This document shows, in pieces, positions 8,619 through 17,491 of a DNA stretch of 61,994 nucleotides. Below the pieces are notes generated by a model. That model was not told the DNA's origin, searched no databases, and saw nothing but the letters and a program-made list of their open reading frames with translations. Every line of letters starts with the position of its first letter. Position 1 is the stretch's first letter. The DNA is from Macromonas nakdongensis. Lineage in GTDB: Bacteria > Pseudomonadota > Gammaproteobacteria > Burkholderiales > Burkholderiaceae_C. The stretch spans positions 1 through 61,994 of the forward strand of contig NZ_NWMV01000042.1 of assembly GCF_002837145.1 (NCBI RefSeq). Direction: 5' to 3'. A program made the position numbers and the translations under genes.

Positions 8619-9899
8619 ATGCACAAAACTCTCAGCCTCACACACTTGCCAGGCAAGCAGCGCGGCGTGGCAACCGTATTTATTTCAATAGTCTTTTTGA
8701 CGCTACTGACCTTGGTCACGCTGTACTCATCAAGATTTCTTATTTTTGAACAAAATATCTCCACCAACCAATACAGATCAACCCAAGCTTTTGAAGCGGC
8801 TCAGCTAGGATTGGAACGTGGAGTGGCATGGCTGCAATCTCGCTCCAGCAGCCCTAATATTGAGAACTGGTCTGGAAGCAACACGACAACTTGCAAAGAG
8901 AACACCACACCAACCAATGTTTACAGCATATATTCCTTGGCTTGGTCAGCGCCCGCTGGCAACTCACGATTCATCAATGCAAGCTCTCCATGCAACCTCA
9001 ATATGCCAACCAGTTTGGCAATTCAAATGGGCAGCATCAATTACACCGTAAACATTCAATACACCCAAACCATAAGCACCATTTCAGACATTGCTTTTTT
9101 AAAAATTTCAGCAACCTCAGCCTCTTCCGACACAATGGGAGGAAGTGCAAGAGTAGAACAAGTTGTTTCAATACCAGCAGGCCCAACGGGCTCTGGCGGA
9201 TTGGCAGACAGCCCTCTCATCGTCAAGCAATGTTTAACTGGCGTTACCGGAAATCCAGATATTTGTCCAGCGAATGTTAGCAGCGGAAGTGAAGATATTT
9301 CAGGGGCTGGCGGTGCACCCGATTGCGCAACAGGTACTGGCACAACAGGCGTCGCATTGGTTTCACTGCAACCTACACCTACTGACTCCGCAGCCGCGGA
9401 GTCTTGCTTGCCATTAGGCAGCTCACACATGAAACCGCATGGAGGCGGTAGAAGCTTCCTCAATACCCCAACTGCAACCGTATGGGATACGCTATTTCCC
9501 AACGGAAAACTGACTGAACAGATGGTGCAAACATTTGCTGCAGCTTCAGTCCCCGGATTTGTCTACTACAACGGATCAAACGCTCCTGCCAAAATTCCAG
9601 CCCAAGGAACCAGCTCACAGCCAGTAATTATCTACGTGGACAGCTCAGCGGACTGCCTCAAGCTGGCACCTGGGGATTTTCACGCACTAGTCTATTACGA
9701 AACCACTTCCAATTGTGAGCTTCACGGTGGTGGATCTGTAGACTTGACAGGAACCATTGCAGCCGAAGGCAGCATTACGAAATTTAACGCCAACACCATT
9801 ATCAGAAACAGCGCCTTCACCAACGATTGGGAATCCATCGTCACAGAGGGGGCAGCCATTTTCGCCAGAGTTCCTGGCACTTGGAGGGATTTTCAATGA
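8619..9899 (+). CDS. pilX: PilX-like type IV pilus assembly protein
   Basis: A 426-residue protein with a PilX-type N-terminus: leader ending QRG before VATVFISIVFLTLLT, no Glu5, then the amphipathic section QAFEAAQLGLERGVAWL. The remaining part, about 300 residues, is Ser/Thr/Gly-rich with scattered cysteines and is about twice the usual PilX length. PilX members are minor pilins that prime fibre assembly and help present the tip adhesin. The stop overlaps the ATG of the next gene (ATGA). The long C-terminal part is not recognised. Confidence 0.82.
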   Translation: MHKTLSLTHLPGKQRGVATVFISIVFLTLLTLVTLYSSRFLIFEQNISTNQYRSTQAFEAAQLGLERGVAWLQSRSSSPNIENWSGSNTTTCKENTTPTNVYSIYSLAWSAPAGNSRFINASSPCNLNMPTSLAIQMGSINYTVNIQYTQTISTISDIAFLKISATSASSDTMGGSARVEQVVSIPAGPTGSGGLADSPLIVKQCLTGVTGNPDICPANVSSGSEDISGAGGAPDCATGTGTTGVALVSLQPTPTDSAAAESCLPLGSSHMKPHGGGRSFLNTPTATVWDTLFPNGKLTEQMVQTFAAASVPGFVYYNGSNAPAKIPAQGTSSQPVIIYVDSSADCLKLAPGDFHALVYYETTSNCELHGGGSVDLTGTIAAEGSITKFNANTIIRNSAFTNDWESIVTEGAAIFARVPGTWRDFQ

Positions 9900-11557
9900 T
9901 CAGTCATAAATCCCACGGGATAACCCTCATTGAAGCCCTCGTTGCCATCACCATTGTGGCACTCGGTGTGGTTGGCATCATCAAATTTCAATCTCAACTT
10001 TTTTTCAATGGCGCGGTAGCCAAGCAACGCTCCATTGCCACCGCTATAGCCCAAGAACGCATGGAAGAGCTGCGGGGCTTTATCAGCTCCGCCGGTTATT
10101 CGGCCATAGCTGCTGTTGACACCACGGCGAATGACAGCACGCCAGGTATTTTTGGGCCATCTGGGGGTGAGAGTTTCAGCAGAGATGGCGCAAATTTTCT
10201 TCGCTTAACCGAAGTCACCAGCTACACAAGCCCCTACACGTTCATAGATGTAAAAGTTACCGTTTCGTGGACCCTGTCTATCAACACGACAGAATCGGTC
10301 GTTTTTGCAACCAGTGTCGCATGGGTTGATCCTGCTTCAGCAGGAATTCTCATGTCTGACCCCGGTATTGTCACCAGCGGGGGTTGCCCGAGTCAGACCG
10401 TAAATGACGATGCATGCATCGGCACAGCCTCAGCAACAACCAACGGGCAAGTTTTGACCATTTCATACACCTCAGGTGGCGCCGGCAGTGGTCAATGGAC
10501 TTGCACAAACGGCACTTTGGTCAAGGGCACAAGTACATGCAGCGCGAACTGTGCTGAAACGGTGGTTCAGGATGGTTCATGCGAGGGCACTGCCCCCCCC
10601 ACCAACCACGCGGGAACAGCATCCGTCACTTATACAGCAGGGGGGGTAGGCAGTGGCGTCTTCACTTGCAATGCAGGCATCTGGAACAAAACATCTGGCG
10701 ATTGCGAACCAGGTAAGTGCACAGCCCCCTGGGGTTCTGTCATTGAAAACGGCGGAAATGTAACTGCCTACAGCAGCGCCAACCCCCTGTCATCCTGCAA
10801 TACTGTCAGTGAAACCAGAACTTGCACCAACGCTGTACTCTCGGGTACGTTTACAAATCAATCATGCAGCGAACCATGCAATGGCGGAACTTATTTGGGA
10901 ATCATTGCCTCTGGCAGCAATATTAATGCTTATGAATTCCCTACTGCAGCCACCTGCACAACCCAAAACCGTGTTTGCTCTAACGGAACACTTTCAGGCA
11001 CATTCCAATACAGAGAATGCACACCGACTGGATCTAGCAGCTGCACAGTTGCCGGCATTACTTACAATCCTGGTGCAACAAGGGATTTTTACTCCACCAG
11101 CTCCTCCGGCGATTGTAATGGTGTCAAGAAAACATTTACCTGCAACGGCGCCTCCGGTCTGTTTGAAGATGAACTCGGGAATGCTCAAAGCACGACAGCA
11201 TATACCGCCATAGATTGCGTCAGCACCCCTTGCTCAATAAAAATAGCCGAAATAAAATTCAACACCAGCACTCCAAAATTCTGCAACACACCTGAAATCA
11301 TTTCGCCTTACACCTGCACCAAAAAGAACGATAAAGAGTTTAACTGCACCACTGCATATGAATTCAATGTCGGCTCAACTGCTGCAAAACCAACTGGCCT
11401 CAAAATAGAGGTTGGAAGCGGCGGTAGCAAAACCTGCACATCAATCGCTGACTCAAAAATCGTCTGCTCAACCAGCGGCACTTCTCCGACAGTTCTCCCA
11501 ACTCAGTGTACGATTGCAGGTACTGCTTACACTATGGCTTGCACCGTCACTCCTTGA
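9896..11557 (+). CDS. pilV: PilV-like minor pilin with long Cys-rich C-terminal region
   Basis: A 553-residue protein; normal PilV is about 150-200 residues. The N-terminus is a class PilV prepilin: cleavage at HG/ITLIEALVAI with Glu5 and the downstream QERMEELRGF helix. From about residue 162 an extracellular Cys-rich region follows, made of at least two repeat types. Type A is two tandem copies with TSGGAGSGQWTC or TAGGVGSGVFTC. Type B is two tandem copies with CTNAVLSGTF or CSNGTLSGTF. A further Cys-rich tail follows. The regularly spaced cysteines suggest many disulfides. It overlaps pilX by 4 bp and ends the cluster where pilY1 would be expected; it may therefore supply a tip-adhesin function (inference). 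Confidence 0.82.
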   Translation: MISHKSHGITLIEALVAITIVALGVVGIIKFQSQLFFNGAVAKQRSIATAIAQERMEELRGFISSAGYSAIAAVDTTANDSTPGIFGPSGGESFSRDGANFLRLTEVTSYTSPYTFIDVKVTVSWTLSINTTESVVFATSVAWVDPASAGILMSDPGIVTSGGCPSQTVNDDACIGTASATTNGQVLTISYTSGGAGSGQWTCTNGTLVKGTSTCSANCAETVVQDGSCEGTAPPTNHAGTASVTYTAGGVGSGVFTCNAGIWNKTSGDCEPGKCTAPWGSVIENGGNVTAYSSANPLSSCNTVSETRTCTNAVLSGTFTNQSCSEPCNGGTYLGIIASGSNINAYEFPTAATCTTQNRVCSNGTLSGTFQYRECTPTGSSSCTVAGITYNPGATRDFYSTSSSGDCNGVKKTFTCNGASGLFEDELGNAQSTTAYTAIDCVSTPCSIKIAEIKFNTSTPKFCNTPEIISPYTCTKKNDKEFNCTTAYEFNVGSTAAKPTGLKIEVGSGGSKTCTSIADSKIVCSTSGTSPTVLPTQCTIAGTAYTMACTVTP

Positions 11558-11584
11558 AAATCTCACAAGATTAAAGGTCACCAT

Positions 11585-12850
11585 TTGCCCCTCACCCACC
11601 CCGCCATCATCGGCCTAGGTTACGTCGGCCTGCCGCTGGCGGTGGAATTCGGCAAGCACCTGCCCACGGTCGGGTTCGACATCAACCCCCTGCGCATCCA
11701 GCAACTGCGCGCGGGGGTGGATGCCTCCCGTGAAATGGACACGACGGAAATCACTGCGGCCCAGCAACTGCGCTTCACCGACCAAGCGGCCGACCTCGCA
11801 GCCTGCAACGTGTTCATCGTCACCGTGCCCACGCCGGTGGACGACTTCAAGCGGCCCGACCTATCCCCCCTGCTGGCCGCCACGCGCACCATCGCCGGCG
11901 TGCTCAAACGCGGCGACCTGGTGGTGTACGAATCCACCGTTTACCCCGGCTGCACCGAGGAAGACTGCGTTCCCCTGCTGGAACGGCTCTCTGGCCTGCG
12001 CCTGAACGTGGACTTTCACGTCGGCTACAGCCCCGAACGCATCAACCCCGGCGACCGCACCCACCGGCTCACCAACGTGGTCAAGGTCATTTCGGGCTCT
12101 AACGCCGAAGCCCTGGACCGCGTGGACGCGCTCTACCGCACCGTGGTACAGCCCGGCACCTACCGGGCGGCGTCCATTCAGGTGGCCGAGGCCGCCAAGG
12201 TCATTGAAAACACCCAACGCGACATCAACATCGCCCTGGTGAACGAACTGGCCATGCTGTTCAACCGCCTGGGCCTGGACACCCAGGCCGTGCTTGACGC
12301 CGCCGGCACCAAGTGGAACTTCCTGCCATTCCGCCCTGGGCTGGTGGGCGGCCACTGCATTGGGGTGGACCCGTACTACCTCACCCACAAAGCGCAAAGC
12401 GTGGGGTTCCACCCCGAAGTCATCCTTTCGGGCCGCCGCGTCAACGACGGCATGGGCCGGCACGTGGCCCGGCAGCTCATCAAGGGAATGATCAAACAGA
12501 AAATCGCCATCCAGGGTGCGCGCGTGCTGGTCATGGGCCTCACGTTCAAAGAGAATTGCTCCGACGTGCGCAACACCCGCGTGGTAGACATCGTGGACGA
12601 ACTGCGCGAGCACGACATTGCGGTGGATGTGTTCGACCCCGTGGCCGACCTCAGCAGCGAAGCCCCCACCCCCTACCCCTTGCTAGCGGCCCCCACCCCC
12701 GGCACCTACGACGGCGTGGTGCTGGCCGTGGCCCACCAAGCCTTCAAAAACATGGGTATCGCCACCATCCGCGCCCTGGGCAAACCGGTGCACACGCTGT
12801 TCGACGTGAAAAACCTGTTTGCGGCGGACGAGGCGGATTTGCGGCTTTAA
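11585..12850 (+). CDS. Nucleotide-sugar 6-dehydrogenase (VipA/TviB-like)
   Basis: NAD-dependent UDP-sugar dehydrogenase of the UDP-GlcNAc/GalNAc type, giving a UDP-hexosaminuronic acid for surface polysaccharide. The Rossmann motif [10 protein letters not shown] is at about residue 10. The central domain carries [11 protein letters not shown]. The catalytic Cys lies in [13 protein letters not shown] (about 258). The UDP-binding C-terminal domain includes [14 protein letters not shown]. The start is TTG at 11585 with AAAGGT about 10 bp upstream; no better ATG is in frame. It is strikingly GC-rich between AT-rich neighbours, so it probably has a different origin from them. VipA/TviB or WbpA-type specificity is inferred from motif style. 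Confidence 0.88.
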   Translation: MPLTHPAIIGLGYVGLPLAVEFGKHLPTVGFDINPLRIQQLRAGVDASREMDTTEITAAQQLRFTDQAADLAACNVFIVTVPTPVDDFKRPDLSPLLAATRTIAGVLKRGDLVVYESTVYPGCTEEDCVPLLERLSGLRLNVDFHVGYSPERINPGDRTHRLTNVVKVISGSNAEALDRVDALYRTVVQPGTYRAASIQVAEAAKVIENTQRDINIALVNELAMLFNRLGLDTQAVLDAAGTKWNFLPFRPGLVGGHCIGVDPYYLTHKAQSVGFHPEVILSGRRVNDGMGRHVARQLIKGMIKQKIAIQGARVLVMGLTFKENCSDVRNTRVVDIVDELREHDIAVDVFDPVADLSSEAPTPYPLLAAPTPGTYDGVVLAVAHQAFKNMGIATIRALGKPVHTLFDVKNLFAADEADLRL

Positions 12851-12921
12851 GCTTGGCGGACAGCTTGCATTGGCCTGACTGCACTCATAACATGCAACAA
12901 AATCAACACCCAGGACGCGCC

Positions 12922-13013
12922 GTGACCATAACCACCGTATCGACGATGTCCTGAAGCTGCGGATTTCAGCTGACCGCATGGACCCGTTCGACAGTACGAA
13001 TTGGATGCATTAA
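12922..13013 (+). pseudogene. Frameshifted remnant of a ribbon-helix-helix antitoxin
   Basis: A GTG at 12922 opens VTITTV, and one frame over (from 12936) the sequence continues RIDDVLKLRISADRMD to a TAA at 13011. Joined by a one-base shift, this resembles the start of RHH antitoxins (short beta strand, then RIDDxLKxRI helix). Nothing recognisable follows except the PIN-toxin remnant 35 bp downstream, the order expected for an antitoxin-toxin pair. The match is short, so confidence is low. Confidence 0.35.
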
Positions 13014-13047
13014 AACCTCGAAATCCCCCTTCACAATCGACACTGCG

Positions 13048-13290
13048 TTGTTGTGTACCGACATGCATGCTCCCGATATACGCAGGATCCGCGACTCAAT
13101 ATTCGCCACAACCACGCAAAAGCACCGTCTGACCTTCGTCACTCGCAACGCGGCTGGCTCTAAGTTCAAAGGGCTGGGCGTCAATATCCACAATCCTTGT
13201 AATGGAAAGCCTGCCCCACCCAACAACGTCCATCTAGGTGTGCTTTGCGATCCGGTACAGATTGTGGCCACCTCAAAACCACAGGAGTAA
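13048..13290 (+). pseudogene. Remnant of a PIN-domain (VapC-like) toxin, C-terminal part
   Basis: The frame encodes IRDSIFATTTQKHRLTFVTR followed by N and then FKGLGVNIHNPC. This resembles the C-terminal third of VapC toxins, where an Asp/Ala-rich helix, a LTLVTRN strand and GV.. NP endings are typical. The N-terminal PIN half, with its first catalytic acids, is absent upstream, and the frame opens without a good start. I read it as a decayed toxin lying in the 443-bp gap between the dehydrogenase and the aminotransferase. The rest of that gap shows no gene. Confidence 0.45.
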
Positions 13291-13293
13291 CGC

Positions 13294-14412
13294 ATGAGCA
13301 ACTCTGACTCGAAACCCATCTACGTCACGCAGCCCCACCTCCCTCCACTGGAAGAGGTTATTCCCTATCTAGAGCAGATCTGGGCGAATCATCAACTCAC
13401 CAATGGCGGCCCGTTCCATGTCAGACTCGAACAAGCCTTGTGTGACTACCTGGGCGTGGAGCATATATCCCTCTTCGCCAACGGCACACTTGCCCTAGTC
13501 ACTGCGTTACAAGCACTTCGCATTACTGGCGAAGTCATCACCACTCCCTACAGCTTCGTCGCAACCGCCCATTCCTTGCTCTGGAATGGCATCAAGCCGG
13601 TCTTCGTGGACATTGACCCACAAACGCTGAATCTAGACCCAGATAAGATCGAAGCCGCTATCACGCCTCAAACAACAGCCATTCTTCCGGTTCATGTCTA
13701 CGGATGCCCTTGTGACACAAAACGCATTCAGAAAATAGCTGACACCTACGGCCTCAAAGTTATCTACGACGCCGCCCACGCCTTCGGTGTCGAGGATGAA
13801 GGAGGCAGCATACTACGTCATGGTGACCTGTCGATTCTCAGTTTTCACGCCACCAAGGTTTTTACAACCTTCGAAGGTGGTGCGATCATCAGCCCGGACG
13901 AAAAAACCAAGAAGCGCATCGACCACCTGAAGAATTTTGGTTTTGCTGATGAAGTTACGGTGGTCGCACCTGGCATCAACGGCAAGATGAATGAATTCCA
14001 AGCCGCTGTGGGTTTAGCGCAGCTCAAGCACATCAAACATGCACTTGAAGCGCGAAAAGAAATTCACGAAAGATATAGAAAGTCACTTTCAGAATTCAAT
14101 GGGGTGAGCATCCAAATTCAACCCATCAGCGCCCGCAATAACTACTCGTATTTTCCTTTATTCGTAACCGCTGAAAATCAATCCAGCAGAGACGAAGTTT
14201 ATGGGATACTCAAGAAAAATGGAATTCATGCTAGACGATACTTTTTCCCCCTAATTTCAAACTTTCCAATGTACCGCGGACTTCCATCATCGAAGCAAAA
14301 CAATCTTCCAATTGCAACAAAAGCAGCAGAGCAAATTCTCTGCCTCCCAATATTTCCAAATCTCACCCACAACGATCAAGAAAGAATCATAAACCTCATT
14401 CTAAAAACATAA
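13294..14412 (+). CDS. DegT/DnrJ/EryC1 family sugar aminotransferase
   Basis: A 372-residue PLP-dependent aminotransferase that aminates a nucleotide-linked keto-sugar. The PLP lysine lies in SFHATKVFTTFEGG (about K188). Other family marks are TNGGPFHVRLE near the N-terminus, FANGTLALVTAL for phosphate binding, TTPYSFVATAHS and the DAAHAFG motif. The start ATG at 13294 follows a CAGGAG ribosome-binding site. The motif style resembles enzymes making dTDP-4-amino-4,6-dideoxyhexose (VioA-like), which would fit the acyltransferase encoded next; that specificity is a guess. It is the first of five AT-rich genes on the + strand. Confidence 0.9.
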   Translation: MSNSDSKPIYVTQPHLPPLEEVIPYLEQIWANHQLTNGGPFHVRLEQALCDYLGVEHISLFANGTLALVTALQALRITGEVITTPYSFVATAHSLLWNGIKPVFVDIDPQTLNLDPDKIEAAITPQTTAILPVHVYGCPCDTKRIQKIADTYGLKVIYDAAHAFGVEDEGGSILRHGDLSILSFHATKVFTTFEGGAIISPDEKTKKRIDHLKNFGFADEVTVVAPGINGKMNEFQAAVGLAQLKHIKHALEARKEIHERYRKSLSEFNGVSIQIQPISARNNYSYFPLFVTAENQSSRDEVYGILKKNGIHARRYFFPLISNFPMYRGLPSSKQNNLPIATKAAEQILCLPIFPNLTHNDQERIINLILKT

Positions 14413-14428
14413 AATTCATATAGACAAA

Positions 14429-15013
14429 ATGTTGACCAAAAAAAAGATCGCAAAAATTGGATTTGCCTCCGTCGGAGAAAACGTACGAATATCCGAACAT
14501 GCCCAGTTCTATGGAGCCTCAAAAATTCATTTGGGAAATCATGTTCGAATCGATGATTTTTGCATTTTATCAGCAGGCATTGATGGCATCGAAATAGGAG
14601 ACTATGTACACATAGCTGTATATTCCTCAATTATAGGCCATGGTCGAGTTCATCTCGATCATTACAGCAATATATCATCACGAGTCTCCATCTACTCAAG
14701 CAATGATGATTACAGTGGATTCGCGATGACCAATCCAATGGTCCCCTCTAAATTCACGAATGTAAAGCATGCACCCGTATATATAGGGAAGCATGTCATC
14801 ATAGGCAGCGGAAGCATCATATTGCCTGGCGTCAAAATTTTAGAAGGCGCAGCTATCGGAGCACTAAGTTTAATAAAAAAAGACTGCGATCAATTTTGCA
14901 TGTACGCAGGCAACCCGGCAAAAAAAATCATGAACAGGAATCAAAACCTTCTTGAAATTGAAAAAGAATTCACAAATGAATTGAAAAATATCACTCAGAA
15001 TATCAGATCTTAA
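14429..15013 (+). CDS. Hexapeptide-repeat (left-handed beta-helix) acyltransferase
   Basis: A 194-residue protein built of hexapeptide repeats, for example IHLGNHVRIDDF, IEIGDYVHIAVYSSI and VYIGKHVIIGSGSIILPGV. These form the left-handed beta-helix of WbbJ/VioB-type O- or N-acetyltransferases, and the usual ending AGNPAKKI is present. It probably acylates a nucleotide sugar or the growing glycan in the cytoplasm. It lies 16 bp after the aminotransferase, so N-acylation of the amino sugar made by that enzyme is a reasonable inference. Codon use is AT-rich. Confidence 0.86.
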   Translation: MLTKKKIAKIGFASVGENVRISEHAQFYGASKIHLGNHVRIDDFCILSAGIDGIEIGDYVHIAVYSSIIGHGRVHLDHYSNISSRVSIYSSNDDYSGFAMTNPMVPSKFTNVKHAPVYIGKHVIIGSGSIILPGVKILEGAAIGALSLIKKDCDQFCMYAGNPAKKIMNRNQNLLEIEKEFTNELKNITQNIRS

Positions 15014-15039
15014 GATAAGATCACGCACGCGGGGAAAAA

Positions 15040-16542
15040 TTGAAAACCCAAATAAGTACATCCATACTTGTACAGGCCTACATCAACCTATTGGGCATCA
15101 TATTGATGCCCGTCTATCTGAACTACCTCAGCCCAGAAGCCTTCGGATTAGTAGGCATATTTCTATTGGCCCAGTCACTCATACAGCTTCTTGACATGGG
15201 CCTGACACCAACGCTCTCACGCGAAATAGCAAGAATGCGCGCTAAAGAACTATCGCCACAAACAGCTATTGCGCGAGTGCAATCCATAAAGTGGATCATT
15301 AGAACACTAGCCTTGGTCATTACTTTAGCAACCTGGTTGTGCAGCGACTTAATCGCAGCCTACTGGATAAGCACAGAAAAATTTTCAACCTCGAGCATTT
15401 CCACATATTTATCACTAATCGGATGCACCAGTGCACTTCGCTGGTTGAGTGGTATGTATAGAGGCATTTTGGCAGGCCTTGAAGAACAGCAGAAAATCAA
15501 CAAATTGTCAGCCATATTTGCAACCCTTCGCTTCATCGGCCCAATACCAATTTTTATATTTATATCGACCACACCCGAAAGTTTTCTTATCTTTCAACTA
15601 TTCACAAGCGCTTTAGAGTTAGCTGCCTTCAGCATATCCTCCCATGATTACCTCCCCAAACTGAAGAAAAGCCGGCAATTATTATTATCACTCAGGGAGA
15701 CCATCCCCATGGTGAGCAGCATGGCATTTCTTAATGGCATTTGGATTCTGCAGACGCAAACAGACAAATTTATACTATCGGGTATTCTTAGCCTAAATAA
15801 TTATGGCCACCTCACCCTCGCAACTGCAGTTGCAAGTGGTGTTTTTGTACTCATCGCGCCAATGAATCAAGTTATTCAGCCACGCCTGAACTATTTGTTA
15901 GCCAAATCAGAGCTTAAAGAATTTATTCAGCTTTATCGCTTATCAAGTCAGTTCAGCGCCATAGGTTTCTTCACATTGGGAATTTCTGCCGCCATATTTT
16001 CCGAAGAAATTATTTACATCTGGACAGGAAAAAAGGAACTGATCAACTCAATTTCACCAGTACTTTTTTGGTACGGATTAGCCAACTCGACAATGGGGAC
16101 CATGCTGATGCCATTTATGCTTCAGCTCGCACATGGTAAATTGAAATTACATGCGATTGGCAGCAGCATCTTACTCTTCATATCAATACCAACCCTATTA
16201 ATCGTTACTCCAAACTTTGGCGCCACTGGAGCAGCATTCACATTTTTTACTACAAATATGCTTTTTTTACTTGCTTGGTCACCAATTGTTCACAAAAAAT
16301 TTATACCTTATCTTCAATGGCGATGGTTATTTTTAGATATTATTCCGCCGACTATTGCGATTGCCAGTCTTCTTTTGCTTTCATCACTCTTCATGCCCGA
16401 TGGACTCTGGACCCCACTTGCTCTGGTATGGATCACATGCTCAATGGTTCTAGCTGGTTTCGGAGGAATATTATCTGGCAGACATACTTGCCAGTACATC
16501 TTGAAAGAATTTTCGATTGCGAGAAACCAAAATAATGTCTAA
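15040..16542 (+). CDS. Wzx-type oligosaccharide flippase
   Basis: A 500-residue polytopic membrane protein of the polysaccharide biosynthesis (MATE-like Wzx) superfamily. About 12-14 hydrophobic segments are spread along the chain. The N-terminal part has the usual YLSPEAFGLVGIFLLAQSL region, and charged residues lie in the first cytoplasmic loops. It would flip undecaprenyl-linked glycan units across the inner membrane. The likely start is TTG at 15040, with GGGGA just upstream. No Wzy polymerase accompanies it in the window. The next gene's start lies 8 bp inside this frame. Confidence 0.88.
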   Translation: MKTQISTSILVQAYINLLGIILMPVYLNYLSPEAFGLVGIFLLAQSLIQLLDMGLTPTLSREIARMRAKELSPQTAIARVQSIKWIIRTLALVITLATWLCSDLIAAYWISTEKFSTSSISTYLSLIGCTSALRWLSGMYRGILAGLEEQQKINKLSAIFATLRFIGPIPIFIFISTTPESFLIFQLFTSALELAAFSISSHDYLPKLKKSRQLLLSLRETIPMVSSMAFLNGIWILQTQTDKFILSGILSLNNYGHLTLATAVASGVFVLIAPMNQVIQPRLNYLLAKSELKEFIQLYRLSSQFSAIGFFTLGISAAIFSEEIIYIWTGKKELINSISPVLFWYGLANSTMGTMLMPFMLQLAHGKLKLHAIGSSILLFISIPTLLIVTPNFGATGAAFTFFTTNMLFLLAWSPIVHKKFIPYLQWRWLFLDIIPPTIAIASLLLLSSLFMPDGLWTPLALVWITCSMVLAGFGGILSGRHTCQYILKEFSIARNQNNV

Positions 16543-17491
16543 GCCCCTAGTGAGTGTCTGCGTTACCACCTACAACCACGAACGATACATACGCGCATGT
16601 CTTAATAGTGTTCTAATGCAGACCGAGTGTGCATCACTTGAAATCTTAGTAGGAGACGACTCATCCAACGATGAAACCACGAAAATCGTCAATGAAATTG
16701 CGAACCTCAATCCGGGAGTTATCCGTCACATTCGAAATATCAAAAATAAAGGCGCTACAAAAAATTTAAATTATTTAATCCAAGAAGCACGTGGCCAGTA
16801 CATCGCGCATTTAGACGGCGATGATTTTTGGTTACCAGGGAAAATTGCTGCGCAAATTTCATTTCTGGAAAATTACACTGATTGCCCTGCTGTCTACACC
16901 AATGCTTTTTGCATTAATGACGATGGCTCCGCCGCCGGCTTGTTTACAAATTACAAATATAGCCGCATAAGTACGCATGAGCTTATTCGTCGAGGAAATT
17001 TTCTTAACCACAGCCCCCTCTTATATCGAGGTAATTTAAAAAAATTTTTAGTACACCCAAGTTGCAATATGCTAGATTACAGCATCCACATTAATCTAGC
17101 ATCACATGGAAGATTGGGCTTTCTAAATCAACCCCTAACGACCTATCGAGTATCATCAAGAACCTCCATAATAACTCACTCAGGAAACTACATTCGCGAA
17201 CTCTACTGGGCAACTCTCAGCTCAGTTAAATATCCATACGCAACCAATAGCGAAATCAGCGCTGGCATGGCAGAGTTTCTTCGAACAATTTTTTTCCAAG
17301 CGATTCTCCAAAAATCTTTATCACCCCTCTCCTACTGGCTACCTCGCATTCTTAAGAATGCCCCTTCAGGAAAAATCATAATTTTGGCCCAAGCCATCAG
17401 CGCTATAATTCGTAGATGTTCAACCATAGTAGCCTCTAGAATATACAAAAAATTAACCGGAAACCCAATGAAGATATTGTATCCACGATGA
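16535..17491 (+). CDS. Family 2 glycosyltransferase
   Basis: A 318-residue GT-A fold enzyme. The N-terminal domain shows VSVCVTTYNHERYIR, the nucleotide-binding EILVGDDSSNDET, and the DXD-type motif LDGDDFW (about residue 93). A C-terminal region with a few hydrophobic stretches may attach to the membrane. It transfers a sugar from a nucleotide donor onto a lipid-linked acceptor in the cytoplasm; donor and linkage cannot be read from the sequence. The ATG at 16535 is chosen over an upstream in-frame TTG at 16517. It overlaps the flippase by 8 bp and the next gene by 4 bp (ATGA). Confidence 0.88.
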   Translation: MSKPLVSVCVTTYNHERYIRACLNSVLMQTECASLEILVGDDSSNDETTKIVNEIANLNPGVIRHIRNIKNKGATKNLNYLIQEARGQYIAHLDGDDFWLPGKIAAQISFLENYTDCPAVYTNAFCINDDGSAAGLFTNYKYSRISTHELIRRGNFLNHSPLLYRGNLKKFLVHPSCNMLDYSIHINLASHGRLGFLNQPLTTYRVSSRTSIITHSGNYIRELYWATLSSVKYPYATNSEISAGMAEFLRTIFFQAILQKSLSPLSYWLPRILKNAPSGKIIILAQAISAIIRRCSTIVASRIYKKLTGNPMKILYPR

